The notes: generated from the sequence alone by a model not told the origin. A DNA stretch of 64,000 nt from Paenibacillus sp. KS-LC4 (GCF_036894955.1 NZ_CP145905.1:2746501-2810500); one strand, 5' to 3'; shown: positions 27,194-36,697, counted from the stretch's first letter. Made by a program: numbers and translations.

Positions 27194-27985
27194 ATGAAAA
27201 AAAGACTAATGGTCATAACCGCAGTGCTCGTTATCGCCTTGTTCGGCTCCTATTCGCTCCGGCATATGAATCAAGTTAAAACATCGGAGACATTCAGCAA
27301 TGCAACGCTCAAGGTTGGTTCCTCGGGCAAGGATGTGTATGAGCTGCAAGGAAGGCTGAAACATCTGGGATATTTCAGCGGGAAAGTAGATGGGCAGTTT
27401 GGAGCAAGCACGAAAAATGCCGTTACCTGGTTCCAATGGAAATTCGGAATGAAGGCAGATGGGGTGGTCGGGGCCTCGACAAAGCTTAAGCTTTGGGAGG
27501 CGACCAAGGCATGGAAGCCGACAGCAGCAGATTCATCTTCCGGAGGACAAGCCGGCTCAGGGAATACAGCTGCTTCTAGCAATGGCGGCGGAGGTGGAAG
27601 CTCGCTTTCTAAGTCTAACAAGCTGGGCCTCAGCGCCAATGATTTGAAGCTGATGGCAAACGCCGTATACGGGGAATCTAGGGGCGAGCCCTATGTAGGA
27701 CAAATAGCCGTTGCAGCGGTCATTCTCAATCGACTGCAATCAACAAGCTTTCCGAATTCGATTTCAGGCGTTATTTTTCAGCCGGGTGCCTTTACCGCGG
27801 TAGCAGATGGCCAAATTTGGCTGACGCCAAATGAAACAGCTAGCCGCGCGGTTATGGATGCAATAAACGGACAAGATCCATCAAATGGCTGCTTGTACTA
27901 TTTTAATCCCGAAACAGCGACCTCGAAGTGGATATGGACAAGGCCGCAGGTAAAAACGATAGGCAAGCACATTTTTTGCATGTAG
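27194..27985 (+). CDS. SleB-family spore cortex-lytic / cell wall hydrolase
   Basis: A 263-residue secreted protein: N-terminal membrane or signal segment (about 6-20), a peptidoglycan-binding repeat domain (about 38-98, VGSSGKDVYELQGRLKHLGYF), a Gly/Ser linker, and a SleB-type hydrolase domain from about 152 (LMANAVYGESRGEPYVGQIAVAAVILNR) with the catalytic Glu in YGESRGEP. SleB is a lytic transglycosylase for cortex at germination. The layout suits SleB or a close paralogue such as CwlJ/YkvT; I do not assign a symbol. No ypeB follows, so partner dependence is unclear. Confidence 0.85.
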   Translation: MKKRLMVITAVLVIALFGSYSLRHMNQVKTSETFSNATLKVGSSGKDVYELQGRLKHLGYFSGKVDGQFGASTKNAVTWFQWKFGMKADGVVGASTKLKLWEATKAWKPTAADSSSGGQAGSGNTAASSNGGGGGSSLSKSNKLGLSANDLKLMANAVYGESRGEPYVGQIAVAAVILNRLQSTSFPNSISGVIFQPGAFTAVADGQIWLTPNETASRAVMDAINGQDPSNGCLYYFNPETATSKWIWTRPQVKTIGKHIFCM

Positions 27986-27995
27986 CGCCTTTACA

Positions 27996-28040
27996 GAAGC
28001 AACCGTTCTGCCTTAAAGCAGCTCTGGTTGCTTCTTCCTT
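27996..28040 (+). terminator. Terminator after the SleB-like gene
   Basis: GAAGCAACC (27996-28004) pairs with GGTTGCTTC (28026-28034), with inner pairing, followed by TTCCTTTT. Confidence 0.85.
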
Positions 28041-28154
28041 TTCGCTTCGGTTAGAATGGTATAGGATACTTGAAATTGGAATACATTTACTTGAAGCATA
28101 GAAAGTTATGCTTTTCGTATGCATAAAAACTTAGTTTGGAAGGAGCTAGCGAAG

Positions 28155-29429
28155 GTGACACTTTTCGAAAGAGGACAATATGGTCGAATACGGCTGCATG
28201 TGCTGCCTACTAAGCGTTTTAAAACGTTCGCGATTTCCTTGTTTGCCGGGCGCGTGCTTGCAGAAGATACGGTTACAGAGACAGCTCTTATTCCTTTTGT
28301 GCTGCGCAGAGGGACGGCGGCGACGCCGGAGACGAAAGCATTTCGCGAGCGACTCGATGATTTGTACGGAGCCGGCTTCGGCTTTGATGTATATAAGCGT
28401 GGAGATTCTCAAATCGTCCAATTCCGCTTGGATGTCATTAACGATCAGTTTGTATCCTCGGACACGCCGCTGCTTGCTGCATCATTGGGACTGCTTGGCG
28501 AGGTGCTGACTGAGCCTTTGCTCGAAAATGGCGCATTCAGCCGTAAATATGTCGATGCAGAAAAAGTGACGCTCACGAAACGGCTGGAATCAATCGTCAA
28601 TGATAAAATCCGTTATGCCGCTGAGCGATGCGTTGAAGAAATGTGTGCAAATGAGCCTTATCGGCTGCATCCGCTTGGCAAGCTTGCTGCGATTGAAGGG
28701 ATAACCCCGGAATCACTCCATAAGCAATACAAGACATGGCTTGGGGAAGCGGCGCTCGATTTGTACGTAGTTGGCGATACTACGCTTGAGGAAGTGACAG
28801 CTTACGTACGTGATGCGTTTAAGCTGGCTGACGGAGCAGCGGCGAGCTATCCAGCGGCAGACGTTACTCATCAGGTGCGCGAGGTTCATACGGTTGTAGA
28901 GCGAATGGATGTGACTCAAGGGAAACTGAACTTGGGCCTGCGTACGGGTGTCGCTTATGGGGATGATGATTATGCGGCAGCTCTTATGTATAATGGTGTG
29001 CTAGGCGGATATCCACACTCCAAGCTCTTTTTGAATGTGCGCGAGAAGGAAAGTCTGGCTTATTATGCGGCTTCCCGTCTGGATGGACATAAAGGCATAT
29101 GCACGGTGCAGTCAGGCATCGAAATCGAGAACTATGAGAAAGCGGTCAAAATTATTCGCGAGCAGCTCGAGAGCATGCGTCAAGGCGTGCTGTCCGAGCT
29201 CGAAATGAGCCAGACTAAAGCTATGATAGCGAACCATCTGCGCGAGCTTCAGGATTCTGCTTATGAAATGATCGCTTACGATTTTAATGCGGTGCTGTCC
29301 GGCAAGGAAAGAAGTGCCGAGAAGCTGCTTGAGCAGGTGCAGGCTGTTACCGCTGCCGATATTGTCAGAGTTGCACAAAATGTGCAGCTCGATACGATTT
29401 ATTATTTGCGTGATCGGAAGGAGGCGTAA
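28155..29429 (+). CDS. ymfF: M16-like peptidase subunit YmfF (EF-P modification-associated)
   Basis: A 424-residue M16-fold protein without the HxxEH zinc motif, so probably a non-catalytic partner of YmfH next door, as in two-subunit processing peptidases. Databases call the pair EF-P 5-aminopentanol modification-associated, from links to the ymf locus in B. subtilis. GTG at 28155 is chosen because AAGGAG is 9 bases upstream; the frame extends 12 codons further to an ATG at 28119 without a ribosome site. It is the first gene of ymfF-ymfH-ymfI. Confidence 0.88.
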   Translation: MTLFERGQYGRIRLHVLPTKRFKTFAISLFAGRVLAEDTVTETALIPFVLRRGTAATPETKAFRERLDDLYGAGFGFDVYKRGDSQIVQFRLDVINDQFVSSDTPLLAASLGLLGEVLTEPLLENGAFSRKYVDAEKVTLTKRLESIVNDKIRYAAERCVEEMCANEPYRLHPLGKLAAIEGITPESLHKQYKTWLGEAALDLYVVGDTTLEEVTAYVRDAFKLADGAAASYPAADVTHQVREVHTVVERMDVTQGKLNLGLRTGVAYGDDDYAAALMYNGVLGGYPHSKLFLNVREKESLAYYAASRLDGHKGICTVQSGIEIENYEKAVKIIREQLESMRQGVLSELEMSQTKAMIANHLRELQDSAYEMIAYDFNAVLSGKERSAEKLLEQVQAVTAADIVRVAQNVQLDTIYYLRDRKEA

Positions 29430-29434
29430 CCACC

Positions 29435-30721
29435 GTGCAACCATTGGAATATAAGGGCGTACAGGAGACGCTTTATCGTGAAGTGCTAGATAATGGACTT
29501 GAAGTCATCGTGCTGCCTAAAGAGGGCTTTCATAAAACATACGCTACATTTTCCACGAAATACGGCTCAGTTGATAATTGGTTTGCAGTCGGCGAAGGGG
29601 AAGCGGTCAAAGTGCCGGACGGGATTGCTCACTTTTTGGAGCACAAAATGTTCGAGGAGCCGACAGGCGATATTTTTGCTACGTTTGCGTCCCAAGGTGC
29701 ATCCGCGAACGCTTTCACAAGCTTCGACCGCACGGTATATTTGTTTTCGGCGACGGAGCAAATTCCTGCCAACCTGGAGACGCTCATTAATTTTGTGCAA
29801 AATCCTTATTTCACCGACAAGAATGTGGACAAGGAAAAAGGCATTATTGAGCAGGAAATCAATATGTACAAGGATAATGCCGACTGGCGCGTTTATTTTG
29901 GGCTTATTGATGCGCTGTACCACACCCATCCGGTGCATATTGATATTGCCGGCACTGTGGAGTCGATTTATCAAATTGATAAGGAGACGCTGTATAAGTG
30001 CTATGAAACGTTTTACCATCCCTCCAATATGCTGCTGTTCGTCGTTGGCGGCGTAGATGCGAAGGAAGTATTTGAGCTTGTAAGAAGCAATCAAGCAGCC
30101 AAAAACTTCAAGCCGCAGGGCGAAATTCGCCGACTGTTTGAGGAAGAGCCGACTTCGGTTAAAACACCGCATAAAGTGACGAAGCTTCCGGTCTCGCTGC
30201 CGAAATGCATGTTTGGCTTTAAGGAAAAAAATACGAGTTTATCCAGCGAGCAATTGCTGCGTCAGGAAGTTACCTCCAAGCTGATGCTCGATGTTTTGTT
30301 TGGACCGAGCTCGGCTTTGTATGAAGAGCTCTACGAAAGCCAGCTCATTTCCGATTCCTTTGGAACCGAATATAATGCCAATCCGGGCTATGCGTTCTCT
30401 GTACTTGGCGGAGATACTCCTGATCCAAAGCAACTGCTGGCTCGTGTAAAGGCTGCTATTGAGCAAGCGCTTGAGAGCGGACTCGATGAAATCGCCTTTG
30501 AACGCTCAAAAAAGAAAAAAATCGGCGGTTATTTGCGGATGCTGAATTCCCCTGAATCCATCGCTGGCGAATTTACGCGCTACCGCTTCCGCGACAGTGA
30601 TATGTTTGATGTGCTGCCATTGTACGAGAGCTGCACGCTTGAACAGGCGAATGAGCGGCTGCGTGAGCATTTTGATTTTAATCAGCTGGCTGTATCAATA
30701 GTGGAGAAGCCTGACGCGTGA
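29435..30721 (+). CDS. ymfH: M16 family zinc peptidase YmfH
   Basis: A 428-residue zinc protease of the insulinase family with the inverted motif HFLEH (66-70) and the downstream acidic ligand segment KGIIEQEINMYKDN. GTG at 29435 has AAGGAGGCG 9 bases upstream. It likely pairs with the inactive YmfF. The natural substrate is not known; association with EF-P modification comes from the B. subtilis locus. It overlaps ymfI by four bases. Confidence 0.9.
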   Translation: MQPLEYKGVQETLYREVLDNGLEVIVLPKEGFHKTYATFSTKYGSVDNWFAVGEGEAVKVPDGIAHFLEHKMFEEPTGDIFATFASQGASANAFTSFDRTVYLFSATEQIPANLETLINFVQNPYFTDKNVDKEKGIIEQEINMYKDNADWRVYFGLIDALYHTHPVHIDIAGTVESIYQIDKETLYKCYETFYHPSNMLLFVVGGVDAKEVFELVRSNQAAKNFKPQGEIRRLFEEEPTSVKTPHKVTKLPVSLPKCMFGFKEKNTSLSSEQLLRQEVTSKLMLDVLFGPSSALYEELYESQLISDSFGTEYNANPGYAFSVLGGDTPDPKQLLARVKAAIEQALESGLDEIAFERSKKKKIGGYLRMLNSPESIAGEFTRYRFRDSDMFDVLPLYESCTLEQANERLREHFDFNQLAVSIVEKPDA

Positions 30722-31464
30722 AGACGCTAGGGGAGATGACTGTGCTTATTACAGGGGGAAGCCGTGGCATCGGCGCCGCAATTGCGCGGCGCTTCGCGGC
30801 AGAAGGCATGAATGTCGTCATCCATTACTTGAATGCCCATGAGGCGGCAAATGAAACGGCGAGGGAATGCTTGCAGCTTGGCGGAGATGCAATGACTATT
30901 TCCGCTGATTTGCGCTCTAAGGAGCAGCTGCTGCGTATGCGAGACAAGCTAGAGGCGCATAACCGAATGCCTGATATCCTCGTTAATAATGGCGGTGTCG
31001 CGCATTACGGCATGCTGATGGACGTATCGGAGGAAGAATGGGACGACCTGATGGCCGTTAATCTTAAGGGAATGTTTTTATGCAGCCAAATTTTTATGCC
31101 GCACATGATCGAAAATCGTTTTGGCCGTATCATTAATGTTTCTTCCGTTTGGGGGATATCGGGCGCCTCCTGTGAAGTGCTGTATTCCACCTCCAAGGGG
31201 GGAATGAACGCTTTTACGAAAGCTTTGGCTAAGGAACTGGCTCCGTCGGGCGTTACGGTCAACGCGGTTGCTCCAGGTGCGGTCAACACGGAAATGATGG
31301 ATGGGTTTAATGAGGATGAGAAGACAGCGCTGGAGCAGGAAATTCCGCTGGGCCGCCTTGGCCAGCCGGATGAAGTTGCCTCGCTCGTTTATTTTCTTTC
31401 CCTTCCGGAATCCTCTTACATTACAGGCCAAGTCATTAGCCCGAATGGCGGTTGGCATACGTAA
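30718..31464 (+). CDS. ymfI: SDR-family reductase YmfI
   Basis: A short-chain dehydrogenase of 248 residues with the TGGSRGIG nucleotide loop, the NNGG motif, the catalytic Ser region SSVWG and YSTSK. In B. subtilis YmfI takes part in converting the EF-P lysine modification to 5-aminopentanol. The GTG start overlaps the ymfH stop; ATG 30736 or GTG 30742, just after an AGGGGAG run, are alternatives that would shorten the N-terminus by 6-8 residues. Confidence 0.9.
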   Translation: MKTLGEMTVLITGGSRGIGAAIARRFAAEGMNVVIHYLNAHEAANETARECLQLGGDAMTISADLRSKEQLLRMRDKLEAHNRMPDILVNNGGVAHYGMLMDVSEEEWDDLMAVNLKGMFLCSQIFMPHMIENRFGRIINVSSVWGISGASCEVLYSTSKGGMNAFTKALAKELAPSGVTVNAVAPGAVNTEMMDGFNEDEKTALEQEIPLGRLGQPDEVASLVYFLSLPESSYITGQVISPNGGWHT

Positions 31465-31570
31465 GGGGAAATGCTGTTTATTGACGTTGCAACCTCCGCA
31501 TAATCTGCCTCTTATCGAAGCAGAATAATGATTGTTGATGATTGTTCACAACACAAGGAGGCGAAGGAAA

Positions 31571-31822
31571 ATGTCAACCGTTCTTACAAACTTCGATACG
31601 TGGAAGCAATTTTTGGCTGACAAGGTCCAGCATGCGAAGGAAATCGGGATGGACGATGAGTCCATAGCCAGCCTTGCCTTCGAAATCGGATCTTTTCTTG
31701 ATGAAAAGGTCGATCCGAAAAATGAGGAGCAGCGCGTATTAAAGGAGCTGTGGGATGCAGGCGACGATTCCGAGCGCAAGGTTCTAGCTCGTCTCATGCT
31801 TAAGCTTGTACAAAAGGCGTAA
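31571..31822 (+). CDS. ymfJ: DUF3243 protein YmfJ
   Basis: An 83-residue cytoplasmic protein of unknown function that matches the DUF3243 family in length and in its FDTWKQFLADKV and SFLDEKVDPKN stretches. ATG at 31571 follows AAGGAGG. It lies at the YmfJ position of the conserved operon and ends in a strong hairpin. Confidence 0.88.
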   Translation: MSTVLTNFDTWKQFLADKVQHAKEIGMDDESIASLAFEIGSFLDEKVDPKNEEQRVLKELWDAGDDSERKVLARLMLKLVQKA

Positions 31823-31835
31823 TTCGCTACATGTT

Positions 31836-31876
31836 ATTCGCAGAAAAGCCTCCAGCACGGAGGCTTTTCTGCGAAT
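31836..31876 (+). terminator. Perfect 18-base inverted repeat, terminator after ymfJ
   Basis: 31836-31853 and 31859-31876 are exact inverse complements around an AGCAC loop. The inner stem GCCTCC/GGAGGC is followed by TTTTCT, which suits a terminator, but the outer arms extend the symmetry. Confidence 0.8.
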
Positions 31877-31930
31877 ATGCCTAATAAATGCCGGCAATGG
31901 CCGCAGCCTTTCAATAGTTTTGATGTAAGG

Positions 31931-31959
31931 TTGCAGGAATGTGGCGAAAATTGTAGAAT
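31931..31959 (+). promoter_or_regulatory. Sigma-A promoter of ymfK
   Basis: TTGCAG (31931-31936), a 17-base spacer and TAGAAT (31954-31959), directly after the ymfJ terminator. Confidence 0.6.
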
Positions 31960-31982
31960 AGGATTTTGACGGACAACTGGAT

Positions 31983-32786
31983 ATGTATGGTCAACAATGT
32001 GCTGGGATGGTGATTAGGCTGGAATCAAAACAATGGTATATGGAATATAAGATACATAAGAACAGGCCAGGCTTGCTCGGTGATATCGCTTCTTTGCTCG
32101 GTATGCTGGAAGTAAATATAATGACGATTAACGGTGTGGAAGACCGAACGCGTGGCATGCTGCTGCAAACCGATGATGAAGAAAAAATCGTGCTGCTCGG
32201 CAAAATGCTCAAAAAGGTTGATAACATTACCGTGAACAAGCTGCGTACGCCAACTATTGTAGACATTTTGGCTGTGCGTCATGGAAGATATATCGAACGT
32301 GATTCTGACGATCGCAAAACATTCCGTTTCACACGTGATGAGCTTGGAATTCTCGTTGATTTTCTAGGCGAGGTGTTTAAACGCGAAGGCAATCAGGTAA
32401 TAGGTTTACGTGGTATGCCGCGCGTAGGAAAAACGGAATCCATTATCGCTGGCAGCGTATGCTCAAATAAACGATGGGCGTTTGTTTCTTCTACGCTTCT
32501 CCGCCAAACGGTAAGAAGCCAGCTTTCGGAAGAAGAAATGAATGAAAATAATATTTTTATCATTGACGGCATTGTAAGCACGATTCGTTCCAATGAGCGC
32601 CATCATGCCTTGCTGCAAGAAATTATGGCTATGCCTTCGACGAAGGTCATTGAGCATCCCGATATTTTCATTAAAGAATCCCAATACGATCACAGCCATT
32701 TTGATATTATAATAGAGCTGCGCAATACGCCGGATGAGGAAATAACGTACGAATCGTTCACTGCAAATTACTCGGATGATTTTTAA
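31983..32786 (+). CDS. ymfK: DUF3388 protein YmfK (ACT-like and P-loop)
   Basis: A protein of about 260 residues with an ACT-like N-terminus (YKIHKNRPGLLGDIASLLGML) and a P-loop-like GLRGMPRVGKTES in the middle. Function is unknown; it is conserved in the ymf block of Bacillales. The start is uncertain: ATG 31983, ATG 32007 and ATG 32040 are in frame, none with a strong ribosome site. The promoter above allows all three. Confidence 0.82.
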   Translation: MYGQQCAGMVIRLESKQWYMEYKIHKNRPGLLGDIASLLGMLEVNIMTINGVEDRTRGMLLQTDDEEKIVLLGKMLKKVDNITVNKLRTPTIVDILAVRHGRYIERDSDDRKTFRFTRDELGILVDFLGEVFKREGNQVIGLRGMPRVGKTESIIAGSVCSNKRWAFVSSTLLRQTVRSQLSEEEMNENNIFIIDGIVSTIRSNERHHALLQEIMAMPSTKVIEHPDIFIKESQYDHSHFDIIIELRNTPDEEITYESFTANYSDDF

Positions 32787-32806
32787 GCTGAAAGGAGGAA
32801 GCAGGC

Positions 32807-33706
32807 ATGTCTAATCTTGGAGCGCTGCTCCGCAAGGCGCGTGAAGAACGCGGGCTGACGCTTGACGATATTCAGGAAACGACGAAAATTCGCAAGCGCT
32901 ACCTCGAGGCCATAGAAACCGGCGATCACAGCGTGCTGCCGGGAAGCTTCTATTTACGAGCCTTCGTGAAAAATTATTGCGAGGCTGTAGGACTTGATAC
33001 CGAAGAGGTGCTGCGCCTGCACGAGAAGGAAGTACCGAATACGATTACGGAGACGTTTACGGAGCCTGTAACGACAAGACCGCCCAGACGCGTACAGTCT
33101 GTCGGCTCTGACCGTATTGGCAAGCTAGGCTTCAATGTGATGATGTGGTCATTTTTGATTTTGATTGTGGCTGTCGTATGGATTTTTGTCATCAATCAAA
33201 AAGACAAACCGTCCGATATGATCGATCAAGGAACAAAAATTACCGATGAATCTGCGCCGCCTACGCCGACACCTGAGACTGGAGCGACAACGGGCGCTGT
33301 TGCGCCTACGGTTACGCCAACTCCTACACCGACGCTTCAGGAGGACGTGACGGTTACTTTTTCATCGAAAATCGGCAAGGTTGATCATTATGATGTAGGT
33401 CCAGGAACAGCCGTTCATAAGCTTGAAATCAAGGTAGCTGGCGGCAAAAGCTGGATGGAAGTTCGCGAAGGTGGATCTAAGGGCAGCGCGCTGCTATCGG
33501 AAAATGCTAACGACGGCTCTACGCTGCAATTTGAATTAAAGCAGCCGTTATATATTAATGTAGGCCGTGCAGATCTAGTCACGATTTCAGTTGATGGCGT
33601 GCTTGTTCCAGATGGGGATCGGGCAGGCTCGAAAAAAATTCAGCTGAATCCGGCAGCATCAGCGAATGCAGGCAGTCCAGAAGCGACTGTTTCGGCTACG
33701 CCGTAA
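32807..33706 (+). CDS. ymfM: RodZ-like helix-turn-helix membrane protein YmfM
   Basis: A 299-residue bitopic protein: N-terminal HTH_25 domain (about 4-70, [19 protein letters not shown]), a basic stretch, one membrane span (about 108-128) and an extracellular Thr/Pro linker followed by a DUF4115 beta domain (about 180-280). RodZ proteins link MreB to the cell-elongation machinery. AAGGAGGAAG precedes the ATG. It is followed by yajQ and pgsA, the usual neighbours. Confidence 0.9.
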   Translation: MSNLGALLRKAREERGLTLDDIQETTKIRKRYLEAIETGDHSVLPGSFYLRAFVKNYCEAVGLDTEEVLRLHEKEVPNTITETFTEPVTTRPPRRVQSVGSDRIGKLGFNVMMWSFLILIVAVVWIFVINQKDKPSDMIDQGTKITDESAPPTPTPETGATTGAVAPTVTPTPTPTLQEDVTVTFSSKIGKVDHYDVGPGTAVHKLEIKVAGGKSWMEVREGGSKGSALLSENANDGSTLQFELKQPLYINVGRADLVTISVDGVLVPDGDRAGSKKIQLNPAASANAGSPEATVSATP

Positions 33707-33743
33707 CAGTTATGAAAGCTATTTTATAGGGGAGTGGAGCTAC

Positions 33744-34235
33744 ATGTCTTCAGAAAGTTCATTTGATATTGTGTCCAAGGTGGATATGCAGGAGCTAAAC
33801 AATGCGATTCAGCAGGCGGAGCGTGAAATTGAGACGCGCTTTGATTTTAAAGGAAGCAAGAGCAGCATTAAGCTTGAAAATGAAGAGCTGGTTCTCGTTT
33901 CTGACGATGAATATAAACTCAACAGCGTTATTGATATTTTGCAATCGAAAATGATTAAACGCGGCGTGCCGATCAAAAATATGGATTACGGCAAAATCCA
34001 GTCAGCTTCGGCGAATACCGTTCGCCAGCATGTTAAGCTCAAGCAGGGCATTGATCAGGAGCATTCAAAAAAAATTAATATTTTGATTCGCGATTCGAAG
34101 CTGAAGGTGAAAAGCCTGATACAAGGAGACCAAATTCGCGTAAGCGGCAAGAGTCGTGATGATTTGCAAGCCGTTATGAATTTACTTCGCGGTGCTAATT
34201 TGCCGATTGAGCTGCAATTCACAAATTATCGCTAA
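33744..34235 (+). CDS. yajQ: YajQ-family nucleotide-binding protein
   Basis: A 163-residue double ferredoxin-like protein starting [20 protein letters not shown] and including [11 protein letters not shown], both typical of YajQ (UPF0234). Members bind nucleotides and some bind cyclic di-GMP. ATG at 33744 follows GGGGAG; the open frame upstream overlaps ymfM and is not used. Its role in this organism is unknown. Confidence 0.93.
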   Translation: MSSESSFDIVSKVDMQELNNAIQQAEREIETRFDFKGSKSSIKLENEELVLVSDDEYKLNSVIDILQSKMIKRGVPIKNMDYGKIQSASANTVRQHVKLKQGIDQEHSKKINILIRDSKLKVKSLIQGDQIRVSGKSRDDLQAVMNLLRGANLPIELQFTNYR

Positions 34236-34316
34236 CCGCAAGTGGCGGTTTAGAGGTCCTCTTTTTTCGCTGCTTGGCGAGAGAAGGGGGCTTTGTTAAA
34301 CCTTCTTTTCTTCATT

Positions 34317-34346
34317 TTGACACCAGATTATGCAATGTATTATACT
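34317..34346 (+). promoter_or_regulatory. Sigma-A promoter of the pgsA transcript
   Basis: TTGACA (34317-34322), an 18-base spacer and TATACT (34341-34346). A weak hairpin with T tail (34234-34267) after yajQ separates it from the ymf operon. Confidence 0.7.
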
Positions 34347-34386
34347 TGGTAGGATAGTTTCGCGGAAGGGATCTGGGGAGACGCAG

Positions 34387-34461
34387 ATGACAGAACTGGT
34401 GAGTGAAATGACGCGCAATGACTGGGCAGATTTTGTTTTATTCGGGGAGGAAAAGGTATGA
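34387..34461 (+). CDS. Small 24-codon ORF coupled to pgsA
   Basis: ATG at 34387 follows GGGGAG at normal distance and the frame ends in TGA at 34459-34461, overlapping the pgsA ATG as ATGA. The 24-residue product (MTELVSEMTRNDWADFVLFG, then EEKV) is acidic and has no membrane segment. The pgsA ribosome site lies inside it. It may be a leader peptide that sets pgsA translation, or an undescribed small protein; I do not recognise it. Confidence 0.5.
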   Translation: MTELVSEMTRNDWADFVLFGEEKV

Positions 34462-35033
34462 ATCTCGCCAATAAAATTACGCTTGTTAGAATTATTTTAG
34501 TGCCAATTATTATGGTTTTCCTGCTCGTTAATATGAATGTGGGCTCAGTTGTATTTGATGACTATTCCATTACATATAACCAGATAATTGCAGCAATTAT
34601 TTTCATTGTGGCAGCGAGTACGGACGGGTTAGACGGGTATATCGCCCGTAAGAACAAAATTGTAACCAATTTGGGCAAGCTTCTTGATCCACTTGCTGAT
34701 AAGCTGCTTGTTGCGGCTGTGCTAATTTCACTGGTGGAGATGGATAAGCTGGCTGGCTGGATTGCAATTCTGATTATTAGCCGTGAATTCGCTGTTACTG
34801 GACTTCGCCAAATTGCGCTGCTTGAGGGCAGTGTTATGGCAGCTAGCAAATGGGGCAAGTGGAAAACAGCTGTACAAATTACGATGATCATATCGCTTTT
34901 GCTTAACAACTTCCCGTTCGCTTTCATCTCGGTTCCATTTGATTTGATTGCAAGCTGGGTCGCAGTTGCAATTACGCTCTATTCCGGAATTGATTATTTT
35001 GTGAAAAATAAACATTTAATTCCGGTAGAATAA
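34458..35033 (+). CDS. pgsA: CDP-diacylglycerol-glycerol-3-phosphate 3-phosphatidyltransferase
   Basis: Integral membrane enzyme (191 residues, several TM segments) that makes phosphatidylglycerol phosphate, the committed step to PG and cardiolipin. The CDP-alcohol phosphotransferase motif is intact in DGLDGYIARKNKIVTNLGKLLDPLADK (three key Asp and the Arg). GGGGAGGAAAAGG gives a ribosome site. It overlaps the small ORF upstream by four bases. Confidence 0.97.
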   Translation: MNLANKITLVRIILVPIIMVFLLVNMNVGSVVFDDYSITYNQIIAAIIFIVAASTDGLDGYIARKNKIVTNLGKLLDPLADKLLVAAVLISLVEMDKLAGWIAILIISREFAVTGLRQIALLEGSVMAASKWGKWKTAVQITMIISLLLNNFPFAFISVPFDLIASWVAVAITLYSGIDYFVKNKHLIPVE

Positions 35034-35060
35034 CGATGAAACGCACTTTGCCGTTTTTTG

Positions 35061-35096
35061 AAAAGCATCTTTCCTGTTTCAGGGAGGATGCTTTTG
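35061..35096 (+). terminator. Terminator after pgsA
   Basis: AAAAGCATC (35061-35069) pairs with GATGCTTTT (35087-35095), with inner CCTG/CAGG pairing, and ends in the T run of the stem. Confidence 0.75.
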
Positions 35097-35142
35097 CTTA
35101 CCGAATTATAGCGCGGCCATTACCTGAAGGAGGATGAATAGG

Positions 35143-36390
35143 ATGAAAGCAGAGATTATCGCAGTAGGTACAGAATTGCTGCTCGGACAGATTGTTAATA
35201 CAAATGCACAGTATTTGTCCCAAGAGCTCGCTGGACTTGGCATAGATGTATATTTTCAAACGGTGGTTGGAGACAACCCGGAGCGTATTCGCAAAGCGAT
35301 TGTAACAGCGAAAGAGCGCGCCGACTTGCTTGTGTTTACCGGAGGCTTAGGACCTACGCTTGATGATTTGACGAAGGATGTGCTGGCTGCTTATTTAAAT
35401 CGCGGTTTGTTCTTGCACAAGCCTTCCATGGATAAAATCGAGGAGCTGTTCAGCTCAAGAGGCATGCATATGGTGGAAAGCAATCGCAGACAGGCACTGT
35501 CTATTGATGGCAGCGTGGCGCTGCATAATGCGGCGGGCCTTGCCGTAGGCAACGCCCTGACAGAGGATGGTACGCATTATATGCTGCTGCCGGGGCCTCC
35601 GAGGGAAATGAAGCCGATGATCGACGGGCCGGGCAAGGAATGGCTGCGGACGCTTCTCGGACACGAGCAGCCGCTTTATTCGCGTCTGCTTAAGTTCGCA
35701 GGCATTGGGGAGTCCAACTTGGAGGCTAGGCTGCTCGATTTAATTGAAGCCCAGGTTGATCCTACCATTGCTCCTTATGCGAAGGAAGGCGAGGTAGCTA
35801 TTCGTGTTTCCACGAAAGCGGCTACGCAGGCAGAGGCTGACAGCAAAATAGATGCCACAGTGGAACAGATTGTTGAACGCATTGGAGAGCATCTGTACGC
35901 CCAAGAAGACATTCCACTGGAGGAGGCGGTCATTAGGCTGCTTCGTGCAAGCAGACGCAAGCTGGCCAGTGCTGAGAGCTGCAGCGGCGGTCTGCTAGCT
36001 GAGCTGATTACGAGCGTCCCAGGAAGCAGTGGGGAATATACGGGCGGCGTTGTAACGTATACGAATGAGATGAAGCATGCGCTGCTCGGCATACCTTTGG
36101 CACAGCTAGAGGGCGAAGGGGCTCCTGGCGCGATCAGCGAATCGACAGCTGCGTTAATGGCTGAACGGATACAGCAGCTTGCAGACAGCGACTTCGGCGT
36201 GTCTATAACAGGTGTGGCAGGGCCCGCGGAAAGCGAAGGGAAGCCTGTAGGACTTGTTTATATAGCTATTGCCGAGCGTGGCAAGGAAACGGCGGTTTAT
36301 CCGCTGCAATTAAGCGGCAGCCGGACGATTATTCGCGTACGTGCTGTAAAAACGCTGCTGTATCGTTTGTGGCTAGCTATCCAGAACTAA
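35143..36390 (+). CDS. cinA: Competence/damage-inducible protein CinA
   Basis: A 415-residue protein with an N-terminal MoaB/Mog-like domain (EIIAVGTELLLGQIVNTNAQ, FTGGLGPTLDD) and a C-terminal nicotinamide-nucleotide amidase-like domain from about 260 (LASAESCSGGLLAELITSVPGSS). It recycles pyridine nucleotides and in some species is linked to competence and RecA. ATG at 35143 is chosen over 35134 since AAGGAGG directly abuts the latter. It precedes recA but is separated by a terminator and an SOS promoter. Confidence 0.95.
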   Translation: MKAEIIAVGTELLLGQIVNTNAQYLSQELAGLGIDVYFQTVVGDNPERIRKAIVTAKERADLLVFTGGLGPTLDDLTKDVLAAYLNRGLFLHKPSMDKIEELFSSRGMHMVESNRRQALSIDGSVALHNAAGLAVGNALTEDGTHYMLLPGPPREMKPMIDGPGKEWLRTLLGHEQPLYSRLLKFAGIGESNLEARLLDLIEAQVDPTIAPYAKEGEVAIRVSTKAATQAEADSKIDATVEQIVERIGEHLYAQEDIPLEEAVIRLLRASRRKLASAESCSGGLLAELITSVPGSSGEYTGGVVTYTNEMKHALLGIPLAQLEGEGAPGAISESTAALMAERIQQLADSDFGVSITGVAGPAESEGKPVGLVYIAIAERGKETAVYPLQLSGSRTIIRVRAVKTLLYRLWLAIQN

Positions 36391-36474
36391 AGAGCAGAAG
36401 TTCGATGTCAAAAACAGGCGAAAGATGTTGCTTTTTGCCGGAATCGGGCGTATACTGAACACAACTTACGGAAG

Positions 36475-36511
36475 AACCGTGGCGAAGCTAACTTTGCTGC
36501 GGTTTTTTTTG
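36475..36511 (+). terminator. Terminator after cinA
   Basis: AACCG, then GCGAAG-CTAA-CTTTGC, then CGGTT, followed by a run of eight T. It lies about 100 bases into the 367-base cinA-recA gap; the rest of that gap holds the SOS box and promoter, and I see nothing in 36515-36660. Confidence 0.85.
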
Positions 36512-36674
36512 TTTGGTTCATGGTGAAACATCTGTTGCCGCCCTGCCGCCCTCTGGCGAAACATCGTGTTTCTGTCCGAGAAATATAAGTCTAATTTATA
36601 CGCGAAAAGCTTATAAATGCTTATATTTTTAGAAATCTCAAAGCTGCATGTCCATCGTCGTCTTCATAAAAAAA

Positions 36675-36688
36675 CGAATGTATGTTCG
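36675..36688 (+). promoter_or_regulatory. LexA (SOS) box upstream of recA
   Basis: CGAATGTATGTTCG matches the Bacillota consensus CGAAC-N4-GTTCG in nine of ten fixed positions. It is ten bases upstream of the -35 of recA. Confidence 0.85.
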
Positions 36689-36697
36689 AAAAAATGC

